The position numbers and the translations under genes are program-made. DNA of 6,308 bases, taken from contig NZ_JACRST010000049.1 in NCBI RefSeq assembly GCF_014384885.1, positions 1 to 6,308 on the forward strand, read 5' to 3'. Positions 1-6,308 of this stretch are shown here, piece after piece. Within the stretch, counting starts at the first letter, position 1, and every line of letters begins with the position of its first letter. This DNA comes from Ligaoa zhengdingensis (GTDB taxonomy: Bacteria; Bacillota; Clostridia; Oscillospirales; Ruminococcaceae). A model generated the notes under the pieces. That model ran no database searches. It saw nothing but the letters and a program-made list of their open reading frames with translations, and had not been told where the DNA came from.

Positions 1-618
1 CGCCGCATAGTTGAACTCGCTCTGCAATGCGTTGATTGCGGCTGTCAGCTTGCTGCACGCCTCTGCGATCATCGCCTCGGTCGCGTTGCCGTTTGCTTCC
101 ACTGCCTTCGCCTCGGTCAGCACCGCTTGCAGATTCGCCCAGCTGCTCGGGCGGTAGTTACCTTCTTCCAATGCATCCGCCGCTGCGATCAGCTGTCTCA
201 GCAGGGTCTTATCCGCCTTCACCAGCTCGGTGATCCTGGTCATCACCGCTTCGTACTCGGCGTTGATCTCAGCCTGCGTCGCGTCCGCGTTATCCAGCAC
301 CGCTTTCGCGCTGTTCACTGCCACCTGTAGCGCTTCCTTCGTGGCCGCGGTCAGGCTTTCGTCCTTCAACAGGTCTTCCGCGATCTCGACCGCCAGCGTA
401 AGCAGGCTCTTATCGGGCGCGTAGGTCAAGCCGTCGCGCGCCGCTACCAGCGCGAGGTAGGCATCAAACACCTGGCTTTCGGTTGCAGCCACGTCAGCAA
501 CGACCGCCTTCGCTGCATTCAGCGCATCGGTCAGAGCCTTCCAGCTCGCCGCGGTATAGCGGGTCTCGTCGTATTTCCCATCGACCGCCGCGATCAGCGC
601 CTTCAGCGAAGTCTTGTC
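1..618 (-). repeat. Three tandem FIVAR repeats at the visible C-terminal end of the GH2 protein
   Basis: Repeats start at D1527 (DKTSLKALIAAV), D1595 (DKSLLTLAVEIA) and D1662 (DKTLLRQLIAAA), giving a period of 67-68 residues. Each shows the FIVAR pattern: an opening helix, a short turn, a second helix and a third helix with conserved Ala and Leu. Repeats 1 and 3 keep the aromatic turn (YTAASW, YRPSSW). Repeat 2 has lost it (LTAATKEAL) and is the most diverged. FIVAR modules are common in surface glycosidases of Gram-positive bacteria and form three-helix stalks or sugar-binding units. More repeats may follow beyond the window. Confidence 0.85.
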
Positions 619-3600
619 CACGTCGGAGGGCTGCTCTTCCACATTGCCCGTCAGGCGGATGGTAACGGAACCGGTCGAGCCTTCATTCAGCTTGCCGCTG
701 ACGCCGCTGTAGTTGCCCCAGCCGAGCTCAGGGTAGTACCACTGGTTGTTGATGACCAGCTTGGTGGTTTCTTTGATCTCAGGCGCTGTTTTGGTCAGCA
801 CCTCAAACGCATCCACCACGATGCAATTGTATTTGCCGCCGGAGGTCTCCACCTTGATGGTGTGTGTTCCCTCGGGCAGATTGTCGATGCTGTAAATCGG
901 CGATTGCTTGAGCTGATTGCCGAGGTCGCTGTAGGTATCGATCTCTTCCTTGAACTCGCCGTCGATGTAAATCTTTAATTTGCCCACGTTGTTCTGCTTC
1001 GAACCGATGAACCGCACGCCGACACCCTCAAAGGTGAACTCGGCAGTCGCGCCCAGCTTGGTGCTGAACGTCTCGGTACCAGCGTAGTCGCTGCCGCTGT
1101 TGTAGGTATCCCAGCCGTCGCTGTAGACAATGCGCGAATCCCGGTCGTCCACAAAGTTTTCGTTGCCGCCCTTGTCAATGGTAATCCGCGCCGCAACGCT
1201 CGCGTCTGCGGACTCCACACGGATGCCCGGCTGGTTCTCGCCGTAGTTCACGTCGTAGTTCCAGACGTTTTCGCGCATGGTTTTGAAATCGTTGGTCATG
1301 ATGCCGTCCTTCTCGCTGTCCTTCGGATACAGGAAGAAGTTGCGCATATCGTCCTTCCAGGGCCAGTTGGGCATCTCCCCGTATACATCCGGGGTTTCAT
1401 CGGAACCCGGGCGCACGCGCAGCGCGGTGCCCTCGTTTCGGCCGATATGATCCTCCGGATACGCCGACCACAGGCCGTCGCGCAGCCAGCTCACGCTCTC
1501 CACGCCCTGGGCGATCTCGTAAACCACGCCCACCTCGGTATGTCCATTCGTTTTGGAGGGTGCGGTCAGCAGCGTATAGTCAGTGGTGATGATGCCGTTG
1601 CCGCTGATTTTCAGGTCGAACCGCACTTGGGTGTCGCCATAGCTTCCCAGCAGGCTGACGACCGCCAGGTTGCCCTCGGTCTTGTAGGTCAGAGGCGCTT
1701 CCGTGTCGGGGGTCCACATGCCGCCCAGCGCGTTCAGCTTCGGGCCGCCGGTCAACAGGGTCTCCCCATTGAAGCTGCCCTCGGTGATCTGGGCCGCCTC
1801 TTTGCTGAACTTCACCGTGAAGTTTTCGCCGGATACGGTCACGAGATCGCCGTCTTCGGTGATCGCCGGAGCGGTTTCGCTCGCGGGCTCGAACTCGACC
1901 TGCACGCCGCCGAGCACCAGGTTGTACTCGTCGATCATCAGCTCGTCTTCGCCCTCATAGCCGGTGTAGAATTTCAGGTTGACCTTGTCGCCGTTTTTCC
2001 AATTGTTTGCGGGGACTTCAATCGTACCCGCCGTGTGCGGGGCGACGGAGGAAAGGGCCGCCACCTGTGCTTCGCCATCGTTGATCTGGTAGACCATCGT
2101 CACCTCGTCAAAGTTGGTGTGGTCAAACCAGTTTTTGGCGTTCAGCACCAGGGGCGCGCCCGCCTCGGGAATTTCATAGTTATCCTCGTCGAGACGGACC
2201 GGGGAATAAGCCTTCTTGGTGAGCCACGCCTCGGGCTTCAGCCGGAAGAAGACATCCAACACGCTGCCCCATTCGCCGTAGCCGGCCACGTCGCCGTCAG
2301 AATCAAAACGGTACCGCTCGGTGGTTCCTTCGGGGATATAGAACACATCGTCGATGCCGCCCCACAGCGCGCCGCCCAGGGAACCGTCACTTTCCAGAAT
2401 ATTATTCCAGAAGCGCATCAGGCTTTCGCCCCAGAAGTTGCGCACGTTCACGTCGCGCTGCAGCTCGCTGATATTGTAGCAGGGGATGTGCGCGTACTCG
2501 TCGTGGATGACCGGGAAATTGTCGTAATCCGGGTTGCCGTAGCCGGCGCCGCCGCCGGTCAAATCCCAGTTGACATAGTGCGCGCTGTAGATGTCGTAGG
2601 GAACCGAACCGTCCCGAACAGAAGCGGGCCACGAGAAGATGGCCGGGCGGGTGGTATCGGTCGCCTTGACATAATCCCATTTTTTGTGGTAGACTTCAGG
2701 ATTTCCATAATGATAGGACTCGTTGCCCAACGACCACATGAGAATCGAGACATGGTTACGACTCAATTCGATCATCTCGGTGTACTGGTTGAGGAACGAC
2801 GCCGTGCCCAGACTGTTATAGTTATACTGGAAGCATACGGCTGTTTCGCACTCGACATAAAGGCCCAGCTCGTCGCAGATTTCCAGGAACTTCTTGCTCG
2901 GCGGATAGTGGGAGGTGCGCAGGAAGTTGATATTCATCTCCTTGTACGCCTCCAGCTCCCGCCGCTGCTGCTCGTCGGTCAGCGAACGGCCCAGGTCGTA
3001 GGAGACGTCGTGCCGGCAGGTGCCGCGCAGCTTGACCTGTTTGCCGTTGACATACACCTTATTTCTGTCGTAGGTTTCGTCCTCCACCTGATAGGTGATC
3101 TCGCGGAAGCCGATCTTCTGGGTGTTCACCTGCATCACCTCGCCGTCCACCTTCAGGGTGGTCTTGAGCTCGTACAGGTTCGGGTGCTCCGCATCCCACT
3201 TGAGCGGGTCGCTCACCGGGATGGACACCTGCGCTCTGGACGCTTCCTTGCCGATTTCCACCGAGCCGGGCTCCAGCGCCACAACGTCGCCGTCCTTATC
3301 GGTCAGCTCGAACTCGACCGTCGCGTTCTCCGAAACCATGCCCAGCTTCACATCCAGCTTCAGTTCAGCATCGGTGAAGGTCTCGTCCAGGTCGGTCTCC
3401 ACATGGATGCTCTTGATGTAATCGTTGGGCAGCGCCAGCAACTCTACATCGCGCAGGATACCGCCCATGTTGTGGTGCGCATAGGTGGAGCCGTAGGAGG
3501 GGTTCGCGTGAACGTCGGTCACGCCGACCACCAGCTCAACCTGTTTGTCCTCGCCGGTAAAGTCGCCCACCACATCGGTGATGTCGCAATCCCAGGCGGT

Positions 3601-5196
3601 GAAGCCGCCGACGTGGTTTCTCACAAACTTGCCGTCCACCCAGACGCGCGCGTCACTGTACACGCCGTGGAAGCGCACCAGGATGCGGTTGCCAGCGTAA
3701 TCTGCCGGGATGGTAACGGTTGTTTTGTAGTAGTATTCCTTATCCGCCAGGATATCCCAGCCCTGCATCAAAATTTCGCCGGGAACGATGATGTTTTCCC
3801 AATTCTCGCCGTCCCATGCGGAGAAATCGAATTCACCGGACGGGGGCTTGGCGCCGGGCAGGTCGAACAGGAACTTCCAGGTTCCGCTGCCCTGGCGGTC
3901 GTTGAGCAGGATCACCGGGTTCTCCACGCCCGCAACCTCAGCCGCTTCGGGCGCGATTTCCGGGGTGGGCCAGATTGCGTCGGGATCGGTCGGCTCCGGG
4001 GGCTCCGGCTCCTCCGTTTCCTCCCCAACCACAATCACATCGAGGTTGGAGATGGCGGGCCAGAAGTTACCCGGAGCCTTGGCGTATTCCGTGCAGTCTT
4101 TGGCCGTCAGGCGGATGGCCTTAATCCTGGTGATTTTGGGCAGGTCGGTCCTGACCGCCGCGCCGTTGCTGGTGGGAACCTCGAAGGCTCCATCCTCGAT
4201 CACCTTCTCGAAGGTCTCGCCGTCCTTGCTGATCTCGAGGTCATACAAGGTGATGAAGCCTTCCGTGGAGTTGCTCCGACCGGTCATCTTCAGCGCTTTC
4301 ACCGCATACGCACGGTCAAAATCCAGCTGGATCCACTGGGGATCTTTTGCGGTGTCGTCCTCGCGCCCCCAGGAGGCCCATACAGTTTTACCGTTCTGGG
4401 CAGTCATTGCGTCGCCGTCGATTGCGCATTCCGGCTCGTCCCCCTTGCCGGACTGAGACGCGCTTGCCGTCATCTTATCCTGCGGGATATTCGATTCCGG
4501 ACCGTCGGGGATTTCGGCTTCGCCGGCTGCCACGACCTCCAGATTGGAGATGGCGGGCCAGAACATGCCCTGATTCTTCTCGCTATCCATGCAGTCCTTC
4601 GCGGTCAGACGGATGGCCTTGATGTTCATGGTCTCCGGCAGGTCGGCCCTGACCGCCACGCCATTGGCGGGAACCTCGAAGGTTCCGTCCTCGATCACCT
4701 TCTCAAAGGTCTCGCCGTCCTCGCTGACCTCGAGGTCGTACAGGGTGATGAAGCCCTCGCTTGTATTGTTCCGGCCGGTCATTTCAATCGCTTTGACGTC
4801 ATATGCACCGTCGAAATCCAACTGAATCCACTGGGGGTCCTTTACGGTGTCGTCCCCGCGGCCCCAAGAAGCCCATACCGACTTGCCGTTGCCGTCCGCC
4901 GCGTCAGTATCTCCGTCAATCGCCTGGGAGGCGGGGTCACTCGAACCGGACTGGGACGCACTTGCCGTCATCTTATCCTGCGGAATGTAAAACTCGGCCT
5001 GTTCTTCCGACAGCAAAATGCTATCGGTGGAAGCCTCGCCTTCCTCGTTTTGGGCTAAGGTGACCTCTGTCTGTAATGGTTCACCGCCCACTGCTGAAGG
5101 CAGAGTGGTCTCACCAAAAGCAGCGATTCCACTGCTTAAAGTGAGCTGTGCCGCCAATAGAATGGCCAGCACCGTTTTGAATGCTCGTTTTTTCAT
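1..5196 (-). CDS. Secreted multidomain glycoside hydrolase family 2 enzyme (LacZ-type, probable beta-galactosidase), 3' end beyond window
   Basis: The frame is open for 1732 codons and runs off the left edge. Residues 1-28 form a Sec signal peptide (MKKRAFK, hydrophobic core, cleavage near AAFG/E) with no lipobox. Residues 71-221 and 237-387 are two F5/8 type C (CBM32-like) modules, followed by an acidic Pro/Glu linker at about 391-406. The GH2 sugar-binding domain spans about 409-590 and ends with MGGILRDV. An Ig-like domain spans about 590-705 and the TIM barrel about 711-997. Barrel motifs are RGTCRHD (H729), RTSHYP (H763), SLGNES (acid/base E826) and HDEYAH (nucleophile E900). The 74-residue gap between the two glutamates is close to that in E. 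coli LacZ (461/537). An Ig-like domain (about 1000-1098), a LacZ domain-5-like region (about 1100-1330), a beta-sandwich module (about 1330-1470) and three FIVAR repeats (from 1527) follow. EYAH favours beta-galactosidase over glucuronidase or mannosidase, but substrate is inferred. The ATG at 5196 is chosen because AGGAGG lies 6 nt upstream; an in-frame ATG at 5202 is possible. A C-terminal anchor is probable but not visible. Confidence 0.93.
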   Translation of the reverse strand, partial: MKKRAFKTVLAILLAAQLTLSSGIAAFGETTLPSAVGGEPLQTEVTLAQNEEGEASTDSILLSEEQAEFYIPQDKMTASASQSGSSDPASQAIDGDTDAADGNGKSVWASWGRGDDTVKDPQWIQLDFDGAYDVKAIEMTGRNNTSEGFITLYDLEVSEDGETFEKVIEDGTFEVPANGVAVRADLPETMNIKAIRLTAKDCMDSEKNQGMFWPAISNLEVVAAGEAEIPDGPESNIPQDKMTASASQSGKGDEPECAIDGDAMTAQNGKTVWASWGREDDTAKDPQWIQLDFDRAYAVKALKMTGRSNSTEGFITLYDLEISKDGETFEKVIEDGAFEVPTSNGAAVRTDLPKITRIKAIRLTAKDCTEYAKAPGNFWPAISNLDVIVVGEETEEPEPPEPTDPDAIWPTPEIAPEAAEVAGVENPVILLNDRQGSGTWKFLFDLPGAKPPSGEFDFSAWDGENWENIIVPGEILMQGWDILADKEYYYKTTVTIPADYAGNRILVRFHGVYSDARVWVDGKFVRNHVGGFTAWDCDITDVVGDFTGEDKQVELVVGVTDVHANPSYGSTYAHHNMGGILRDVELLALPNDYIKSIHVETDLDETFTDAELKLDVKLGMVSENATVEFELTDKDGDVVALEPGSVEIGKEASRAQVSIPVSDPLKWDAEHPNLYELKTTLKVDGEVMQVNTQKIGFREITYQVEDETYDRNKVYVNGKQVKLRGTCRHDVSYDLGRSLTDEQQRRELEAYKEMNINFLRTSHYPPSKKFLEICDELGLYVECETAVCFQYNYNSLGTASFLNQYTEMIELSRNHVSILMWSLGNESYHYGNPEVYHKKWDYVKATDTTRPAIFSWPASVRDGSVPYDIYSAHYVNWDLTGGGAGYGNPDYDNFPVIHDEYAHIPCYNISELQRDVNVRNFWGESLMRFWNNILESDGSLGGALWGGIDDVFYIPEGTTERYRFDSDGDVAGYGEWGSVLDVFFRLKPEAWLTKKAYSPVRLDEDNYEIPEAGAPLVLNAKNWFDHTNFDEVTMVYQINDGEAQVAALSSVAPHTAGTIEVPANNWKNGDKVNLKFYTGYEGEDELMIDEYNLVLGGVQVEFEPASETAPAITEDGDLVTVSGENFTVKFSKEAAQITEGSFNGETLLTGGPKLNALGGMWTPDTEAPLTYKTEGNLAVVSLLGSYGDTQVRFDLKISGNGIITTDYTLLTAPSKTNGHTEVGVVYEIAQGVESVSWLRDGLWSAYPEDHIGRNEGTALRVRPGSDETPDVYGEMPNWPWKDDMRNFFLYPKDSEKDGIMTNDFKTMRENVWNYDVNYGENQPGIRVESADASVAARITIDKGGNENFVDDRDSRIVYSDGWDTYNSGSDYAGTETFSTKLGATAEFTFEGVGVRFIGSKQNNVGKLKIYIDGEFKEEIDTYSDLGNQLKQSPIYSIDNLPEGTHTIKVETSGGKYNCIVVDAFEVLTKTAPEIKETTKLVINNQWYYPELGWGNYSGVSGKLNEGSTGSVTIRLTGNVEEQPSDVDKTSLKALIAAVDGKYDETRYTAASWKALTDALNAAKAVVADVAATESQVFDAYLALVAARDGLTYAPDKSLLTLAVEIAEDLLKDESLTAATKEALQVAVNSAKAVLDNADATQAEINAEYEAVMTRITELVKADKTLLRQLIAAADALEEGNYRPSSWANLQAVLTEAKAVEANGNATEAMIAEACSKLTAAINALQSEFNYAA
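4036..4488 (-). repeat. F5/8 type C (CBM32-like) module, copy 2 of a tandem duplication
   Basis: This segment encodes residues 237-387 and repeats copy 1 almost completely, from IPQDKMTASASQSG to FWPAISNLDV. Differences cluster in two loops. One follows the opening motif (GSSDPASQ in copy 1, GKGDEPEC in copy 2). The other precedes the final strand (MDSEKNQGM in copy 1, TEYAKAPGN in copy 2). Clustered loop changes on a conserved scaffold could mean altered sugar preference, but which loops bind ligand cannot be read from sequence alone. A 15-residue linker (EIPDGPESN at its end) separates the copies, and an acidic Pro-rich linker follows this one. Confidence 0.85.
4534..4986 (-). repeat. F5/8 type C (CBM32-like) module, copy 1 of a tandem duplication
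   Basis: This segment encodes residues 71-221 of the GH2 protein. It starts IPQDKMTASASQSG and ends FWPAISNLEV. The discoidin fold signature is visible in AIDGD near the start, the VWASWGR and DPQWIQLDF strands, and IKAIRL near the end. Modules of this family typically bind galactose, GalNAc or related sugars. The neighbouring copy lies 498 bp away (start to start) and matches at about 110 of 150 residues by eye, with one compensating single-codon gap in each copy. Long stretches also agree at the DNA level, including synonymous positions around GETFEKVIEDG. Confidence 0.85.
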
Positions 5197-5202
5197 CTTC
5201 AT

Positions 5203-5216
5203 CCTCCTATCTCCTT
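5203..5216 (-). promoter_or_regulatory. Overlapping Shine-Dalgarno sequences of the GH2 gene
   Basis: The minus strand reads AAGGAG (5216-5211) and then a perfect AGGAGG (5208-5203). AGGAGG abuts the ATG at 5202 with no spacer but sits an ideal 6 nt before the ATG at 5196. AAGGAG sits 8 nt before the ATG at 5202. The two starts are in frame and differ only by an extra Met-Lys. The stronger site favours 5196, giving the signal peptide MKKRAFK. Confidence 0.7.
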
Positions 5217-5226
5217 TTTGGCTCTT

Positions 5227-5271
5227 ACCGGACAAGCCCTCTTCCAGCAGCATAAATATGCAACCGGTCAA
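5227..5271 (-). promoter_or_regulatory. Leader direct repeat TTG[A/T]CCGGT
   Basis: TTGACCGGT (5271-5263) and TTGTCCGGT (5235-5227) match at 8 of 9 positions and are 36 bp apart within the GH2 leader. Between them lies a short inverted repeat, GCATA/TATGC with a 2-bp centre (5261-5250). The second copy lies in the loop of a weak GGCTT/AAGAGCC hairpin (5238-5220) just ahead of the ribosome-binding site. These could mark a regulator site or a leader structure. The evidence is only the repetition itself. Confidence 0.25.
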
Positions 5272-5314
5272 GTTATTTTTATTGTACCTTCTTTTCAATC
5301 ATGTGGGAATGCAC

Positions 5315-5342
5315 AAATCGGAATGATATATAGAAATCGGAA
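5315..5342 (-). promoter_or_regulatory. Direct repeat TTCCGATTT around the putative -10, possible operator
   Basis: The 9-mer TTCCGATTT occurs twice on the minus strand, at 5342-5334 and 5323-5315, 19 bp apart from start to start. One copy lies in the spacer of the putative promoter and the other immediately downstream of its -10. A related TTTCCGACT sits upstream at 5435-5427. Direct repeats about two helical turns apart are typical of AraC-type or response-regulator binding, which would suit substrate-dependent control of a glycosidase. No regulator gene is visible, and chance in AT-rich DNA is possible. Confidence 0.35.
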
Positions 5343-5356
5343 AAATTGAAATACAA
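5327..5356 (-). promoter_or_regulatory. Putative sigma-A promoter for the GH2 gene
   Basis: Reading the minus strand, TTGTAT (5356-5351) could serve as -35 and TATATA (5332-5327) as -10, with an 18-bp spacer. The surrounding DNA is strongly AT-rich, unlike the genes. Initiation would fall near 5320 and leave a leader of about 120 nt. The hexamers are imperfect. A perfect TATAAT lies upstream at 5417-5412, but no acceptable -35 element sits 16-18 bp before it. The choice between them is uncertain. Confidence 0.4.
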
Positions 5357-5457
5357 AATCAAATCAGTTTTTTGTGCAGTATCGCTAGTTATATGGCTAT
5401 ATTTTATAAAAATTATATAGTAGTTTAGTCGGAAATGGTGCGGGCACTCACGGCAGC

Positions 5458-5507
5458 AAAAAAAGAAGTGCCGCAAACACGGGCACTCAGCCGGTTTACA
5501 GCACTTC
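5458..5507 (-). terminator. Intrinsic terminator after the upstream surface-protein gene
   Basis: On the minus strand, GAAGTGC (5507-5501) pairs with GCACTTC (5471-5465). The stem extends through GTAAAC against GTTT-G-C with two mismatches, giving 12 pairs over 14 positions and a 15-nt loop. The descending arm is followed directly by seven T residues (5464-5458). A shorter competing hairpin (AGTGCC 5487-5482 with GGCACT 5472-5467) uses the same descending arm. The site begins 24 nt after the TGA at 5532, so it should end the upstream transcript and separate it from the GH2 gene. Confidence 0.87.
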
Positions 5508-5531
5508 TTATCACGGATTAAAATTGATGCC

Positions 5532-6308
5532 TCAACTGTTTCTGCGTTTTCTGTGGCTGCAATAGATTGCGCCGCCGATGGCCGCAACCGCTGCAATCGC
5601 AACTGCCACGATCACCCAGAGAGAAACGCTGTTCATCTCGGTCTCAGCCGCCTCGGCGGGCGCTTCCGGAGCGATCACTGCGGGAGCCTCGGGCGCGGGA
5701 ACTGCCGCGCTGCCGATGGTGGGCGCCACTGTCGTACCGGCTTCGCCGCCCGTCTCCGGGTTGGCGTTGCCGCTGCCAGCCGCATCGCCCGCAGCTGGAG
5801 CTTTGCCGTCTGCCATCGCAATCAGTTCCGCCGCGCTGTAGTACACCGCGGATGCGTCGATCGCGTAATTGCTCAGCAGGTATGCCTTCCCGCCGATCTC
5901 GATGTTCAGCGCGACGCCCTTCGCCGCCGCTGCATCGATCACCGCCGCCAGCGTCATCGCTCCGCTCTCCAGCGTCGCGTTTACTATGCCGCCCTTTTCG
6001 GTTCCGTTGATCTTCTCGATGATCCCGTTCCAGTAATCGTTGTCGTTTACTTTAGAAACGGAGCCGCTCGAGCCGCTCTTCGTCTTCAGGCCCTTCACTG
6101 CGTTCGCCAGCTTGGTCGCTGCTCCGGTCAGCTCTTCTTCCGTCGCGTTTTCGTTCGCCAGCAGCGCCTTCGCTTCCGCCTGCGCTGCCTGCACCGCATT
6201 CCAGCTTGCCGCCGTGTAACGCGACGCGTTCAGCCCGTTCACTTCGGCCACCGCCTGCATGAGGCGCACCTTCGCGATCGCTCTGGTCAGCTCCGCTGCC
6301 ATATCGTC
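5532..6308 (-). CDS. C-terminal part of a FIVAR-containing membrane-anchored surface protein, 5' end beyond window
   Basis: The frame is open to the right edge (258 codons in the window) and stops at TGA 5534-5532. The ATG at 6302 is probably an internal methionine, because it lies inside repeat-like sequence and the frame continues upstream of it. Residues are counted from the window edge. About 13-74 is one FIVAR repeat (RYTAASW, then alternating Ala-rich helices). A Ser/Gly/Lys linker at 75-86 is followed by a compact domain at about 88-166 starting NDNDYWNGII. Then come an Ala/Gly/Pro/Glu-rich linker (about 168-224) with NPETGG at 183-188, a transmembrane helix (about 228-249) and the basic tail SHRKRRNS. 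This matches a Gram-positive protein secreted and held at the membrane or wall. The missing N-terminus may be catalytic, as FIVAR repeats often follow glycosidase domains, but nothing here shows which activity. It ends 24 nt before a terminator. Confidence 0.88.
   Translation of the reverse strand, partial: DDMAAELTRAIAKVRLMQAVAEVNGLNASRYTAASWNAVQAAQAEAKALLANENATEEELTGAATKLANAVKGLKTKSGSSGSVSKVNDNDYWNGIIEKINGTEKGGIVNATLESGAMTLAAVIDAAAAKGVALNIEIGGKAYLLSNYAIDASAVYYSAAELIAMADGKAPAAGDAAGSGNANPETGGEAGTTVAPTIGSAAVPAPEAPAVIAPEAPAEAAETEMNSVSLWVIVAVAIAAVAAIGGAIYCSHRKRRNS

Noticed and set aside
1..618. Tandem DNA repeats or CRISPR-like periodicity
   Set aside because: The periodicity of about 200 bp comes from diverged FIVAR protein repeats. 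There are no conserved short repeats with unique spacers.
3788..4456. A 222-codon plus-strand open frame opposite the second F5/8 module
   Set aside because: It is Ser-rich shadow sequence of the minus-strand gene, with no domain. A related plus-strand frame opposite the first module (4589-4825) simply mirrors the duplicated DNA.
1447..5058. A 1203-codon open frame on the plus strand
   Set aside because: It is exactly antisense to the GH2 gene with codon positions 1 and 3 opposed. In that register a stop arises only where the sense gene uses TTA, CTA or TCA, which this GC-rich gene rarely does. The frame ends at a sense TTA codon (5058-5056), its protein resembles no recognisable family, and the minus frame has full GH2 motifs.
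5266..5271. TTGACC on the minus strand as a promoter -35
   Set aside because: No -10-like hexamer is found 16-18 bp downstream; the expected place reads GCTGGA.
5412..5417. Perfect TATAAT on the minus strand as the main promoter -10
   Set aside because: The hexamer at the proper upstream distance is CACCAT, far from TTGACA, and no TG extension is present. A secondary weak promoter cannot be excluded.
5279..5602. A 107-codon minus-strand open frame spanning the end of the upstream gene and the intergenic region
   Set aside because: It overlaps the real frame out of register, runs through the terminator and AT-rich leader, and has no ribosome-binding site or recognisable domain.
5567..6010. 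Plus-strand open frames opposite the upstream surface-protein gene
   Set aside because: They encode Arg/Ser/Pro-rich or Ala-rich low-complexity sequence, as expected opposite an Ala/Glu-rich gene. The minus frame has a FIVAR repeat, a membrane helix and a clean stop before a terminator.

Overview
The window holds parts of two large genes for secreted or surface proteins. Both lie on the minus strand and read right to left, and a short AT-rich gap separates them. Perfect AGGAGG ribosome-binding sequences, FIVAR repeats, discoidin-type carbohydrate-binding modules, a C-terminal membrane anchor with a basic tail and GC-rich codons together suggest a Gram-positive, glycan-degrading bacterium. A gut or rumen member of the Clostridia is the most likely source. 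This assignment is inferred from domain style and not from any marker gene.

Layout from right to left. Positions 6308-5532 carry the 3' end of a gene whose start lies outside the window. It encodes one FIVAR repeat, a small conserved-looking domain, an Ala/Pro-rich linker, a transmembrane helix and a basic tail. Positions 5507-5458 form a strong intrinsic terminator just after it. Positions 5457-5203 are an AT-rich leader with a plausible sigma-A promoter, short direct repeats around its -10 element, and overlapping Shine-Dalgarno sequences. Positions 5196-1 encode the first 1732 residues of a very large secreted glycoside hydrolase family 2 enzyme. The frame is open without a stop to the left edge, so the gene is truncated by the window.

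The GH2 protein has a signal peptide, two nearly identical F5/8 type C (CBM32-like) modules and a complete LacZ-type GH2 core. The core has the acid/base in GNES (E826) and the nucleophile in HDEYAH (E900). A LacZ domain-5-like region, an accessory beta-sandwich module and three tandem FIVAR repeats follow. The likely job is exo-cleavage of beta-linked sugars, most plausibly beta-galactosides, from host or plant glycans outside the cell, with the accessory modules holding enzyme and substrate together. The upstream protein shares the FIVAR module and is probably another extracellular protein of the same kind. The terminator and promoter between the genes suggest they are transcribed separately.

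I found no RNA gene, CRISPR array, insertion sequence or phage feature. The most notable points are the recent internal duplication of the binding module, the apparent loss of two LacZ magnesium ligands, an NPETG sortase-like motif placed too far from its membrane helix, and direct repeats around the putative promoter. I see no clear evidence of a wholly new system.
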